Source: Ignavibacteriota bacterium (GTDB lineage: Bacteria; Bacteroidota; Ignavibacteria; Ignavibacteriales; Melioribacteraceae). From it: a DNA stretch of 64,000 nt. Shown piece by piece: positions 47,003 through 55,674 of the stretch (its first letter is position 1; each line of letters starts with the position of its first letter). The translations under genes were made by a program, and so were the position numbers. The stretch covers positions 28,792-92,791 of the forward strand of contig PAAX01000033.1 of NCBI GenBank assembly GCA_002698995.1. The letters run 5' to 3'. The notes under the pieces are model-generated. The model was not told the origin of the DNA. It searched no databases and saw only the letters and a list, made by a program, of their open reading frames with translations.

Positions 47003-47581
47003 TTGAGTAAGTATAAAGAACAATCCGATTTAAGCTTGATTAAAAGAATACAAAAGTATGATCCAAGAGCATTGGAAGAGATTTATAACCGCTATTCACC
47101 TATAATGTACACACTAATCAAAAAAATTTGCGGTGATGAAAAAACTTCCGAAAATATTCTTGTAGAGGTTTTTAAAATTATCTGGTTAAAATCGGAACAG
47201 TTTGATACCAAAGAGGACAGCGTTTACTCTTGGCTAATTACTCTTGCCAGAAATAGAGCAATTGACAGCGCAAGAAGAAGCCGAAATTCAAAAGCTACTC
47301 AAGAATTTTACAATGACGAATATGAAAATTTTTATATCATTCCGGCAAGAACAAAGCACGAAGAAAAATTAGATTTAAAGTCGGCTCTTTCCTTTAAAGA
47401 AAAAGTTGAAACTGCATTAAGTAAATTAACCGATGCACAGCAGTATGTAATCCTTTTAGCTTATTATGAAGGATTAACAATTGATGAAATTTCCGGTAAA
47501 TTAAATCTTCCTGTTGAAACAGTTAGAAGTAAAGTTTCTGTTGCACTTGATAATTTTAACAATCACCTAAAAGAAGCGTAA
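47003..47581 (+). CDS. ECF-family sigma factor (second system)
   Basis: The 192-residue protein starts at TTG 47003, with no better ATG. Region 2 (LIKRIQKYDPRALEEIYNRY, ILVEVFKIIWLKSEQFD, SWLITLARNRAIDSARRSR) and region 4 (LTDAQQYVILLAYYEGLTID, LNLPVETVRSKVSVALDNF) are complete. The pairing with an RskA-like anti-sigma gene 2 bp downstream puts it in the SigK-like group, usually responding to envelope signals. The targets are not known. Confidence 0.93.
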   Translation: MSKYKEQSDLSLIKRIQKYDPRALEEIYNRYSPIMYTLIKKICGDEKTSENILVEVFKIIWLKSEQFDTKEDSVYSWLITLARNRAIDSARRSRNSKATQEFYNDEYENFYIIPARTKHEEKLDLKSALSFKEKVETALSKLTDAQQYVILLAYYEGLTIDEISGKLNLPVETVRSKVSVALDNFNNHLKEA

Positions 47582-47583
47582 AT

Positions 47584-48627
47584 ATGGCAGATAAAGAGAT
47601 AAAAGAAATATTAAGTGCATACGCTTTGGGCTGTATGGATAAGAAGAATCTGGATCACTTTAAGGAATACCTTGAAATTGAAGGTGATTTGCCCTACGAT
47701 TTATTAAGTGATTATGTGAAACTCTCATCTCTAATTCCAACAATATTAACTATTGAAAAGCCGGATCCGAAACTGAAAGAAACGGTTGCTAAAAATTTAT
47801 TGAGTCTGCAAAACGAAGTAAAAGAGAAAATAAAAATTAAACAAACATCTGCTTCCGAATTAAAAAGTGAAAAGGAAGAACAATTATTAAATATTGAAAA
47901 TCAACAGGAAATATCTGAAACTGAACAGAAATTTGAAACCGAGATTGAATCAAAATCTCTGGAAGAATCTACAAATTTTAATACGTTAAGTACTCGCACA
48001 ACTTTATTTTCTCAAGGCGACTATGAGAGAGGTACACGCGAAACTGAAGAATTCCCAAATGGCGAAAATGCAGCTTCACCATTTAATCTATTCAACTTTA
48101 TTGTTGCCGCAATTGTAATAATTATTTTGGTTTTATTCGGTTATTATTTTCATAACACAAATAATAAGCTTGAAGAAGAAGTGAAAGTTTTATCTGCAAA
48201 AGTTGATAAGCTTACAAACGATCTGAATTACTCTAAAGAATTTATTTCAAAATATGAAAAGATGATTGACTTCTTTAATTACAGCGATATAATTATTATT
48301 AATCTAAGTGGAACAGAATCAACTTCAAAAGCAATCGGCAGATTATTTATTTCCGAAGAAGGACGAGAAGCTCTACTTGAGTTTAAGAATCTTCCTATCT
48401 TAAAAAATACTGAAGCTTATTATCTTTGGATTGTAAGCAATCAAATTTCATATCAGCTCCATTCATTCGTTCCCAAGACGGGAGAAAAATTTATTTTGAT
48501 TCCCGAATTTCCCAGAATTCCAATTGAAGAAGTGGATTTAATTATTGTTACAAATGAACCGAGAGCTGGATCAGAAACTCCTCAAGGGACAACACATTTA
48601 TTTGGTTCAATTAAAAACGGAAAGTAA
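47584..48627 (+). CDS. Membrane anti-sigma factor (RskA-like)
   Basis: The 347-residue protein has an N-terminal cytoplasmic domain (about 1-60, ILSAYALGCMDKKNLDHFKE) typical of anti-sigma-K proteins, an acidic linker (about 85-160), a membrane segment (about 163-189, FNFIVAAIVIIILVLFGYYF) and an extracytoplasmic RskA domain (about 235-345, with LPILKNTEAYYLWIVSNQI). It should hold the sigma factor encoded 2 bp upstream inactive until regulated proteolysis. Its end lies 1 bp from the convergent gene. Confidence 0.9.
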   Translation: MADKEIKEILSAYALGCMDKKNLDHFKEYLEIEGDLPYDLLSDYVKLSSLIPTILTIEKPDPKLKETVAKNLLSLQNEVKEKIKIKQTSASELKSEKEEQLLNIENQQEISETEQKFETEIESKSLEESTNFNTLSTRTTLFSQGDYERGTRETEEFPNGENAASPFNLFNFIVAAIVIIILVLFGYYFHNTNNKLEEEVKVLSAKVDKLTNDLNYSKEFISKYEKMIDFFNYSDIIIINLSGTESTSKAIGRLFISEEGREALLEFKNLPILKNTEAYYLWIVSNQISYQLHSFVPKTGEKFILIPEFPRIPIEEVDLIIVTNEPRAGSETPQGTTHLFGSIKNGK

Positions 48628-48628
48628 T

Positions 48629-49135
48629 TTATTTTTTTGAATCAACAACTAAATTGATCCCAAAGAAAAGTAAAAATAACGGCCAGTAGCTGATTACCAT
48701 TTTTATTAATCCATTGGATAAATAAACAATGTAGCTTTCTTCAAGCCAGGTAATTGAAAATACTGCGGCTATATAAATCAATATTGAAGAAAAAAGAAAT
48801 GAAGATGACTTGGGATTATCAATAAATAAAAGGAAAAAGTTTGTTGCAGCAATAAAGAGTAATGCAAAAGTATAAATATTTGCATTAGTAAAAATTTCAT
48901 AATTATTTAGAATGAAAAGAAATATACCAGTCATAAAAGAAGTTGATGCAATAGAAATAAGTGCTCTGCTTCCTCTTTCAAATCCTATATAAACAGTAAG
49001 TATACCAAAGGCTGAAATATCCATTGTAAGTATTTCTTCAATTGTTATATTAACTACATTAAATTCGCTTAGGAGAATAAGCAATCCGGTAATAACAAGC
49101 AGAACAGAAAAAATTATTATCTCATTTCGTTTCAA
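48629..49135 (-). CDS. Integral membrane protein of unknown function (LiaF-like transmembrane region)
   Basis: The 168-residue protein has about five hydrophobic segments (IIIFSVLLVITGLLILLSE, ISAFGILTVYIGFE, FMTGIFLFILNN, IYTFALLFIAATNFFLLFID and VISYWPLFLLFFGINLVV). The order resembles the N-terminal membrane region of LiaF/LiaI-type proteins, which often lie beside PspC. It is the last gene of a three-gene operon, 3 bp after the PspC gene. The role in envelope-stress response is inference from the neighbour. Confidence 0.75.
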   Translation of the reverse strand: MKRNEIIIFSVLLVITGLLILLSEFNVVNITIEEILTMDISAFGILTVYIGFERGSRALISIASTSFMTGIFLFILNNYEIFTNANIYTFALLFIAATNFFLLFIDNPKSSSFLFSSILIYIAAVFSITWLEESYIVYLSNGLIKMVISYWPLFLLFFGINLVVDSKK

Positions 49136-49138
49136 GGT

Positions 49139-49807
49139 TTAGCTTTCCTCTTTGTAATTTGAAGTAAGAGAAATTAAGAGGTAAACTATTGCGCCAAATC
49201 CCAATGTAGAAAAAGTGAACAATATCCAAATCATTCTTATAGAATTGATGTTAAAGAAAAAGTAATCAGCCAAACCAGAACAGACACCCAGAATTACTTT
49301 ATTAGATTTGCTTCTGAAAAAAACTTGTTTTGAATAAACATTTACTAAATTGAAATTCATTCGTTTAATAAAAATTACAATCCCTAAAAAAATTAGAAAC
49401 AAGGAAAGAGCGAACATATTGTTGAAGAAATAAAGATTAATTCCGGTGAAGTAAGTAAAGAAATCAAGAAACTCAAAAGTAGAAATTAGAATTAGAATTG
49501 AACCAATAATAACTTTGAAGTTCTTTTCTTTTTCTTTTCTTAAAAGGTAAACTTCATTAGTTCTAAAAGAGTCTGGTTCTAATACAAGCAGGAGAGTGAT
49601 ATAAATGAAAATTCCTAATCCACCGAGTAAAGTAAAAGCAGCAAAAAGAATTCTGAAAAGAATAGGATCGGTATTTACATAATTAGCCAAACCAGAACAA
49701 ACACCACCGAGTATTTTGTCTGAATTTGATCTGAATAATTTCTTATTATCTTCTTTATGCTCATGAAGTAAAAGAAGTTCATTTTTAGGAGGAGTATAAT
49801 TTTGCAT
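49139..49807 (-). CDS. PspC-domain protein with two PspC modules
   Basis: The 222-residue protein has two PspC modules: KLFRSNSDKILGGVCSGLAN (about 23-42) with its membrane helix to about 75, and RSKSNKVILGVCSGLADYFF (about 165-184) with a second helix near the C terminus. Two more hydrophobic segments lie between them (about 97-150). PspC proteins take part in phage-shock type envelope stress responses. The start overlaps the fthC stop by one base, so the two are coupled. Confidence 0.9.
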   Translation of the reverse strand: MQNYTPPKNELLLLHEHKEDNKKLFRSNSDKILGGVCSGLANYVNTDPILFRILFAAFTLLGGLGIFIYITLLLVLEPDSFRTNEVYLLRKEKEKNFKVIIGSILILISTFEFLDFFTYFTGINLYFFNNMFALSLFLIFLGIVIFIKRMNFNLVNVYSKQVFFRSKSNKVILGVCSGLADYFFFNINSIRMIWILFTFSTLGFGAIVYLLISLTSNYKEES

Positions 49808-50403
49808 TAATAAAATCTTGCCGGATCTCTAGTGTTAATCATTCTTCTTTCTGTAATAATTTTATCTACTCTAATATCATGTGGATCTGATTCAATATAA
49901 TCAAATACCTGGAATTCAAAAGCTAACACAATTTTAGGGGCAAAAGTTTTCTTCAAAAGTTTATCATAATAGCCGCCGCCGTAACCAACTCTTAAACCTT
50001 TTAATGAAACTGCAAGTGCAGGAAGAATAATTAAATCAATATCACTCATATCTTCATTCATACCGAACTGCGGTTCCCAATAACCCTCATTATTTTTAGT
50101 AACTTTATCCCATCCCATAAAATGAAATCGACTGAATTCTTTTCTATTCTTGCTGAGTTTAGGGAGAATAACCGACTTACCCCAGCCATTCATAAAATCA
50201 ATTAGGGAGTGTGTATCAACTTCTCCGGGTCTGCTGTTAATATAACAATAAACATTTTTTGCATACACAAATTCATCTGTTCCGGAAAGTCTGTTAATTA
50301 TCAATTTTGTTTTATTCTTAATTTCAATTGGAGAAATTTCAGCCCTTCTGGAAACGACCAATTTTCTTGCTTCGGATTTCGGTATTAAGGTTTTAAGCTT
50401 CAA
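49807..50403 (-). CDS. 5-formyltetrahydrofolate cyclo-ligase
   Basis: The 198-residue enzyme converts 5-formyl-THF to 5,10-methenyl-THF using ATP. Motifs: RKLVVSRRAEISPIEI at the N terminus, VILPKLSKNRKEFSRFHF, and GLRVGYGGGYYDKLLKK (ATP site, about 150-166). It is the first gene of an operon with the PspC and membrane genes, a mixed grouping with no obvious metabolic link. Confidence 0.93.
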   Translation of the reverse strand: MKLKTLIPKSEARKLVVSRRAEISPIEIKNKTKLIINRLSGTDEFVYAKNVYCYINSRPGEVDTHSLIDFMNGWGKSVILPKLSKNRKEFSRFHFMGWDKVTKNNEGYWEPQFGMNEDMSDIDLIILPALAVSLKGLRVGYGGGYYDKLLKKTFAPKIVLAFEFQVFDYIESDPHDIRVDKIITERRMINTRDPARFY

Positions 50404-50905
50404 AGTTACCCTAAAGTTGTTTGACTTAATATAAAAATTAAGAATTACTTTGCAAAGTATTTAATCTTTGTAAATGATCTAAAAATTAACAAAATATTCA
50501 TTTCTTTTTAGTATTCTCTTTGAAATTATAACATGCTTTTTATAATTTGAAAAGTTATTATGAATTCTCTTGGTACACAAAATATTGCAGAATTTATAAA
50601 GTGTAAAAAAGATATTCTAAATGATGAAAAAAACATATCCTAAATTTTATTAAAGGGAATTGAAGAATCGGGTCTTCATAATATAAAATGATCAACCACC
50701 AATTTCAGCCACTCGACGTTACAGATCTCATTGAAGTTCGTTATCATATAGAAAGAAAAACTACTCGAAAAAAATCAAAAAGAAGAGTTAATAACAATGT
50801 GCAGGAAATTGGATTTTTGGTTCAGCAAGACCAAAGTAATTTTCAAATTGATTGGTAATTATTTTTAATTCATTTTAATAATCAATTTTCTTAAGGAATA
50901 GACCA
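50404..50905. other. Long AT-rich intergenic region
   Basis: The 502 bp between divergent fthC and the NCS2 permease contain a TATAAT at about 50536, one small ORF (50688-50858) and a weak hairpin GAAGA/TCTTC at about 50663-50678. I compared the region before the permease with the purine-riboswitch consensus and did not find it. No other gene or repeat is evident. Confidence 0.7.
50688..50858 (+). CDS. Possible 56-residue basic protein
   Basis: An ATG at 50688 opens 56 codons with a typical amino-acid balance: an N-terminal QPLDVTDLIEVRYHIER, a strongly basic centre (KTTRKKSKRRVNNN) and an acidic, Gln-rich end (FLVQQDQSNFQIDW). No ribosome-binding site is evident and I recognise no family. 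It ends 47 bp before the permease gene, so it could be a leader or small regulator of the salvage operon, or a chance ORF. Confidence 0.35.
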   Translation: MINHQFQPLDVTDLIEVRYHIERKTTRKKSKRRVNNNVQEIGFLVQQDQSNFQIDW

Positions 50906-52207
50906 ATGCTTACTGAGTATTTTCGGTTAAAGGAAAACAACACTTCTATTAAGCAGGAAGTAATTGCAGGCGCTACTACCTTTGTTACAATGGCATACAT
51001 AATAATTGTAAATCCAAAAATTCTTGAAGCAGCCGGAATTCCATTTGAAGCTTCCATGGTTGCAACAATTATTACTGCTTTTTTTGGTACTATGCTGATG
51101 GGAGTTTATGCAAAACGTCCTTTTGCAATTGCTCCTTATATGGGGGAAAATGCTTTTATTGCATATACCGTAGTTAATGTTTTAGGTTACAGTTGGCAGA
51201 CGGCAATTGGAGCTATTTTTATTGGAGGTGTACTTTACACAATTTTAACTCTGGTAAAATTAAGATCTTGGCTTGCAAATGCAATTCCAAATGAATTGAA
51301 AATAGCTTTTGCTGTTGGAATTGGATTCTTCTTAACATTTATTGGGTTGAATGAAACGGGAATTGTACGTCTTGGCGTTGAAGGTGCCCCGGTTCATGTT
51401 GGAAATTTAACTGAACCAACTATTCTATTAGCTATAATTGGTTTTCTATTAATTAGTTTTTTAATGATAAAAAAGGTGAACGGCGCAATTCTGCTTGGGA
51501 TTTTAATTATTTCTTTAATCGGTTTTATTTTAGGTTTTACCCCTCCGCCAGAAGAAATTGTAAGTATGCCGCCTAGTGTATCCGCAACATTTTTAGAACT
51601 TGATATTTTAGGTGCTCTTCAGTGGGGATTTTTTGCAGTAATTCTAACTGTATTTGTTATGGACTTTGTAGATACAATGGGAACATTAATCGGAATGTCT
51701 TATAAAGCAAAGTTATTGGATGAAGATGGAAATCTGCCTGAAATAGAAAAACCAATGCTGTGTGATTCTCTATCAACTATTGTTGCTTCTTTGTTTGGAA
51801 CTACAACTGCGGGAGTATATTTGGAATCTGCTGCCGGAATTGAAGCCGGAGGTAAAACCGGTTTGACAGCTGTAGTAACAGCATTATTATTTTTAATTGC
51901 ACTCTTTTTTGCTCCATTATTAACTGCAGTTCCATCATATGCATACGGCAGCGCATTAATAATTGTTGGATTTTTAATGATGTCGCCAATTTCGGATTTA
52001 GATTTAAGTTCCCTCGCAAAATCTCTGCCGGTTTTTATTGTTATTGCTTTTATGAGTTTTACATATAATTTAGGAATTGGTTTAACAGCAGGATTTGTTG
52101 TTTATCCGCTGACAAAATTAATGTCTGGTAATTATAAAGAAATACATTTAGGAATGTGGATTATGTTTTTCTTATCAATTTTATTTTACATTTTTTATCC
52201 CTATTAA
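50906..52207 (+). CDS. NCS2 family permease (AzgA-like, purine/pyrimidine)
   Basis: The 433-residue protein has about 12 membrane segments. The AzgA signature is seen in EVIAGATTFVTMAYIIIVNP (about 19-38), YMGENAFIAYTVV (about 79-91) and VDTMGTLIGMSYKA. AzgA-type carriers take up adenine, guanine and hypoxanthine. The next gene, 12 bp downstream, encodes a cytosine-deaminase-like enzyme, so the natural substrate may include cytosine or guanine. AAGGAA lies 7 bases before the ATG. Confidence 0.92.
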   Translation: MLTEYFRLKENNTSIKQEVIAGATTFVTMAYIIIVNPKILEAAGIPFEASMVATIITAFFGTMLMGVYAKRPFAIAPYMGENAFIAYTVVNVLGYSWQTAIGAIFIGGVLYTILTLVKLRSWLANAIPNELKIAFAVGIGFFLTFIGLNETGIVRLGVEGAPVHVGNLTEPTILLAIIGFLLISFLMIKKVNGAILLGILIISLIGFILGFTPPPEEIVSMPPSVSATFLELDILGALQWGFFAVILTVFVMDFVDTMGTLIGMSYKAKLLDEDGNLPEIEKPMLCDSLSTIVASLFGTTTAGVYLESAAGIEAGGKTGLTAVVTALLFLIALFFAPLLTAVPSYAYGSALIIVGFLMMSPISDLDLSSLAKSLPVFIVIAFMSFTYNLGIGLTAGFVVYPLTKLMSGNYKEIHLGMWIMFFLSILFYIFYPY

Positions 52208-52219
52208 ACTGGAGGAAGT

Positions 52220-52654
52220 ATGGATGAGTTTATGAAAGCAGCAATTGATGAAGCAAAATTTGGAAAGAATGAAGGTGGAATTCCGATTGGTTCTGTTTTA
52301 ATTAAAGATGGTAAGATAATCGGCAGAGGACATAATAAAAGAGTTCAGGAAAATGATCCGATTATTCATGCTGAAATTGACTGCCTAAGAAATGCAGGTA
52401 GAATTGGCAGTTACAAAGATACAGTACTCTATTCAACATTAATGCCCTGTTATCTTTGCGGTGGAGCAATTGTTCAATTCGGAATCAAAAAAGTTATTGC
52501 CGGTGAATCAAAAACATTTCCGGGATCAAAAGAATTTTTAGAATCACATGGAGTTGAAGTTATTGATCTGGATTTGGAAGAATGCAAAAATTTAATGAAT
52601 AATTTTATTGAAGAGAATCCGGTTTTGTGGAATGAAGATATTGGTGAGTTGTAA
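52220..52654 (+). CDS. Cytosine deaminase-like nucleobase deaminase (yeast FCY1 type)
   Basis: The 144-residue protein is a CDA-fold zinc deaminase: HAEIDCLRNAGR (His and the catalytic Glu, about 54-65) and LMPCYLCGGAIVQFGI (zinc Cys, about 73-88). The C-terminal FLESHGVEVIDLDLEECKNL and FIEENPVLWNEDIGE match the yeast cytosine-deaminase family more than tRNA or guanine deaminases. It should convert cytosine to uracil. GGAGGAAGT precedes the ATG, and the 12-bp spacing puts it in one operon with the permease. Confidence 0.86.
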   Translation: MDEFMKAAIDEAKFGKNEGGIPIGSVLIKDGKIIGRGHNKRVQENDPIIHAEIDCLRNAGRIGSYKDTVLYSTLMPCYLCGGAIVQFGIKKVIAGESKTFPGSKEFLESHGVEVIDLDLEECKNLMNNFIEENPVLWNEDIGEL

Positions 52655-52715
52655 AACTGAATCTATTTTCAAGTTACTGAATCATATTGAAAAAATTTTT
52701 TATTAAGGAATAATT

Positions 52716-53144
52716 ATGGCAGAAAAGAAAGCTTATATTAAGCAGTTAAATGGAATTACGTTCGTAGGTAAAACAGATAGTAATCATTGGATAACAATGG
52801 ATGGACCTAAAGAATTTGGCGGAAGTGATGCCGGAATCCGCCCAAAAGAGCTTTTACTACTGGGCTTGGGAGGCTGCACCGGTTCTGATGTTGCTTCAAT
52901 TCTTCAAAAGAAGAGAATAAAGTTAAATGGTTTTGAAATGAACATTACTGCCGAACTTTCCGATGGTCATCCCAGCGTTTATACTAAAATAAATATTGAA
53001 TATGTTTTTTACGGTAATGATATTAAAGAATCTGATGTTGAAAGAGCAATTGAACTTTCCCAAACTAAATATTGCGGCGTTACAGCAATGTTTGAAAAAG
53101 CAATGGAAATTACTCACTCCTTTAAAATTGTTTCTGAAGATTAG
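52716..53144 (+). CDS. OsmC/Ohr family peroxiredoxin-like protein
   Basis: The 142-residue protein has the OsmC fold. The two redox cysteines are in LLLGLGGCTGSDVASILQKK (about 47-66) and LSQTKYCGVTAMFEKAM (about 111-127), and GSDAGIRPKELLLL is the dimer strap. OsmC proteins reduce organic hydroperoxides, using a lipoyl or thiol reductant. It lies 61 bp after the deaminase gene and may be in the same transcript, ending at the hairpin at 53172-53196. Confidence 0.9.
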   Translation: MAEKKAYIKQLNGITFVGKTDSNHWITMDGPKEFGGSDAGIRPKELLLLGLGGCTGSDVASILQKKRIKLNGFEMNITAELSDGHPSVYTKINIEYVFYGNDIKESDVERAIELSQTKYCGVTAMFEKAMEITHSFKIVSED

Positions 53145-53171
53145 CAGCTTTCTTAAATAACATTTAATTTT

Positions 53172-53196
53172 AAACCCGATTTTTATAGTCGGGTTT
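53172..53196 (+). terminator. Hairpin terminator
   Basis: A perfect 8-bp stem (AAACCCGA/TCGGGTTT), with one G-T pair inside and a T-run of six (GTTTTTTG), lies 27 bp after the OsmC stop. Confidence 0.9.
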
Positions 53197-53223
53197 TTTG
53201 TTTAATCTAAAAACTGCATAAAT

Positions 53224-53691
53224 ATGAGTAAGACAAACGTTATAAGAATTTTAGAGAAATTAGAAATTGTTCACAGTACAATAACCTATGAGACAAATGA
53301 AGATGAATTGGATGCAGTTACTGTAGCAAATAAAATATCAGCTGATCCTGAGAAAGTATTTAAAACTCTTGTAGCTAGAGGAGATAAAAACGGAATTAAT
53401 GTTTTTGTGATCCCGGGGAATTACGAACTTGATCTAAAAAAAGCTGCCGCTGTAAGTGACAATAAAAAAATAGAAATGATTAAAGTAAAAGAAATAAATT
53501 CTATAACCGGTTACATTAGAGGTGGATGCTCACCAATTGGAATGAAGAAAAATTATCCAACTTACATTGATGAATCAGCGCTTTTGTTTAATAACATTTT
53601 TGTGAGTGCCGGAATTAGAGGAATGCAGTTAAATATTTCTTCCAACGATTTAATTAATATTACTCAAGCTAAAATCGGGGACTTAATCTAA
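53224..53691 (+). CDS. ybaK: Cys-tRNA(Pro)/Cys-tRNA(Cys) deacylase YbaK
   Basis: The 155-residue protein is a YbaK/EbsC editing domain that hydrolyses mischarged Cys-tRNA(Pro). The motifs DELDAVTVANKISADPEKVF, KTLVARGDKNGINVFVIPGN, KKAAAVSDNKKIEMIK and YIRGGCSPIGMKKNYPTYID are all present. The last 9 bases overlap the end of the convergent aldo/keto reductase gene. Confidence 0.93.
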   Translation: MSKTNVIRILEKLEIVHSTITYETNEDELDAVTVANKISADPEKVFKTLVARGDKNGINVFVIPGNYELDLKKAAAVSDNKKIEMIKVKEINSITGYIRGGCSPIGMKKNYPTYIDESALLFNNIFVSAGIRGMQLNISSNDLINITQAKIGDLI

Positions 53692-55110
53692 TCCCCAATA
53701 TTCATAAGCTTTTTGTTGTGGTTTGTAATCAGTAATCTCTATAATATCATTCACATACTCTTCTTTTCTCATTCCAACTAATGTGCAGCTTATTTCACTT
53801 AAACTATTAATCATAAGGACTGATTTTTGAGATAGCGATAATTGATGATAACTATCATCTAAATACTGATTTAATTTATCATGAAGTTTTTTATTTTCTT
53901 CATTGGCAGTTTTTGCCAGAACGCTTTCGCAAGAGTCCAAAAGTATATTAACATGCACAGCATAATTATTGATTTTATTTAATGCTGACTTATCTTCTCT
54001 AAATGTTTCAAATAAATTCTGCATTGAATAATTTGCTCTTGGAATCAGAAACTGATTTCTTACTTCACTAAAATGTGTAACACCGTCAAATCTATCAAAA
54101 TTGGATTTAATAATATTTCCGATTGATAGACAATCTATTACATTCTTTCTAATTTCTCCATCCTCTATTTTATCAGCCAAAATTAAAATTTCCTTTTCAA
54201 TTGATTCTATTTGTGATGCAAGATCAATTGTTTCATCTTTTGAGATATTTTCCTTTATCTCATAATCTGCCAATCTAATAATTTGATTATGTTCAATTCC
54301 GTTTAAAGGTCTGTTAACCAAAACTCCCAGATTAGCTTCATTGGCAAGCCTGAGAAAGGTTTTTGTATTATCAAATTGATTTTTTGTTGATGCATTAACT
54401 TTTTCAATCGCATTAAGAGGAAACTGAACAACTGCAAAATGATTTTTGGGTGAAATGTTTTCTGCTATTTCCAAGACTCTTTCTAAAGAAGTAAAATTTA
54501 GTTTATCAGCATTAGCACCAAAAGTATTTGAAGAAATTCCGTACCATTTAATCTTTCCTTCATCAACTTTCTGTTCAAGAAATCTAAATGCTGTTTCAAT
54601 CCTTTTATAATATTCATTTCGCAAATCGGTTAGAGAATTCATTTTTGTATAAGTAAGAAAATACTCAGGATTGTGAAGAAGATAAACATCAATACAATCC
54701 ATCTTCAGACGTTGAAGTGACAGATTAATTTGATCTTCCAAAAATTCCGGATTAATTGAATGTTTTAAATCTGGGGAGCAGATAACAATTTCATTGTAAG
54801 GACTTCCTATTTCTACCCTTTGATTTACCAATTGGAGATTCTGCCCTTGAATATATCCCCCTTTAGTAACAATAATTAAATCTTCTCTTCTAAATTCATT
54901 TGTTGAAATAAGTCTGCTGATTAAATTACCAATCAATATTTCACTTTCACCATCAGCATAGTTTGAAGAAGTATCAATAAGATTGATTCCCTTTTTCAAA
55001 GCTTTTTCTAAAGCATGGTGATGTTGTTCAATTTTATTGCTGATTCTATAACTTCCAAATCCAACGCAACTTACTTCTAGATTTGATTTACCAAGTCTCT
55101 TTTTTATCAA
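53683..55110 (-). CDS. Aldo/keto reductase with a large internal insertion
   Basis: The 475-residue protein is longer than usual (about 310-340). The N-terminal barrel is normal: LGKSNLEVSCVGFGSYRI, then catalytic Asp/Tyr in LIDTSSNYADGESE, Lys in IIVTKGGY and His in VYLLHNPEYF. The end (SCTLVGMRKEEYVNDI) is the usual AKR C terminus, so about 130 mostly helical residues (about 290-420) are inserted before it. The substrate is not known. The insertion could be a partner or oligomer interface. Confidence 0.85.
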   Translation of the reverse strand: MIKKRLGKSNLEVSCVGFGSYRISNKIEQHHHALEKALKKGINLIDTSSNYADGESEILIGNLISRLISTNEFRREDLIIVTKGGYIQGQNLQLVNQRVEIGSPYNEIVICSPDLKHSINPEFLEDQINLSLQRLKMDCIDVYLLHNPEYFLTYTKMNSLTDLRNEYYKRIETAFRFLEQKVDEGKIKWYGISSNTFGANADKLNFTSLERVLEIAENISPKNHFAVVQFPLNAIEKVNASTKNQFDNTKTFLRLANEANLGVLVNRPLNGIEHNQIIRLADYEIKENISKDETIDLASQIESIEKEILILADKIEDGEIRKNVIDCLSIGNIIKSNFDRFDGVTHFSEVRNQFLIPRANYSMQNLFETFREDKSALNKINNYAVHVNILLDSCESVLAKTANEENKKLHDKLNQYLDDSYHQLSLSQKSVLMINSLSEISCTLVGMRKEEYVNDIIEITDYKPQQKAYEYWGLD

Positions 55111-55195
55111 AATGTTTCCTATTGTTAAATTATCTCTATAAAAGTGACATATATTTTCGATTATATTTACTAAAATATCAAATATGGAGGAAAGT

Positions 55196-55603
55196 ATGGC
55201 TTTAATTAACTGGGAAGAAAAATTTCAAGTAAACTTAAACTTAATTGATAATCAGCATAAAAAATTGGTTGCTATTTTAAATAGACTGCATGAATCTATG
55301 TCTAAAGGAAAAGGAGGCGAAGTTTTGGAAAGCGTAATAAAAGACTTGATAACTTATACAAAAACTCACTTTGCAGATGAAGAAAAATTAATGATTGAAA
55401 ATAAATATTCGCAATATGATTCCCATTTTATAGAACATTCAAACTTTATAACAAAGGTTGAGCAGGTTTATAATGATTTATCTGCAGGTAAAATCGGTTT
55501 ATCAATGGAATTAATGTATTTCCTTAAAAATTGGCTTTTAAATCATATAATGGTTGTTGATAAAAAATTTGGCGATTTTATGCAGACTAAAAGCTGTGCA
55601 TAA
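55196..55603 (+). CDS. Bacteriohaemerythrin
   Basis: The 135-residue protein starts at ATG 55196, placed 5 bases after GGAGG; an ATG at 55184 includes that site. The four-helix di-iron motifs are WEEKFQVNLNLIDNQHKKLV (His21), THFADEEKLM (HxxxE), HFIEHSNF and NHIMVVDKKF (HxxxxD). It binds O2 reversibly, for oxygen sensing or storage. It is monocistronic or joined to the 54-residue gene 71 bp downstream. Confidence 0.93.
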   Translation: MALINWEEKFQVNLNLIDNQHKKLVAILNRLHESMSKGKGGEVLESVIKDLITYTKTHFADEEKLMIENKYSQYDSHFIEHSNFITKVEQVYNDLSAGKIGLSMELMYFLKNWLLNHIMVVDKKFGDFMQTKSCA

Positions 55604-55674
55604 TTAAAATTATGATTTATCTTTTAAAAGATTATTATTACATTTATAAGCTAAATTTAGGAGTGAAATAAAAA

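Noticed and set aside
50560..50643. 28-codon ATG frame in the intergenic region
   Set aside because: It is short, with no ribosome-binding site and no recognisable features.
50404..50905. Purine riboswitch before the NCS2 permease
   Set aside because: The conserved core of the purine aptamer is not present on the + strand.
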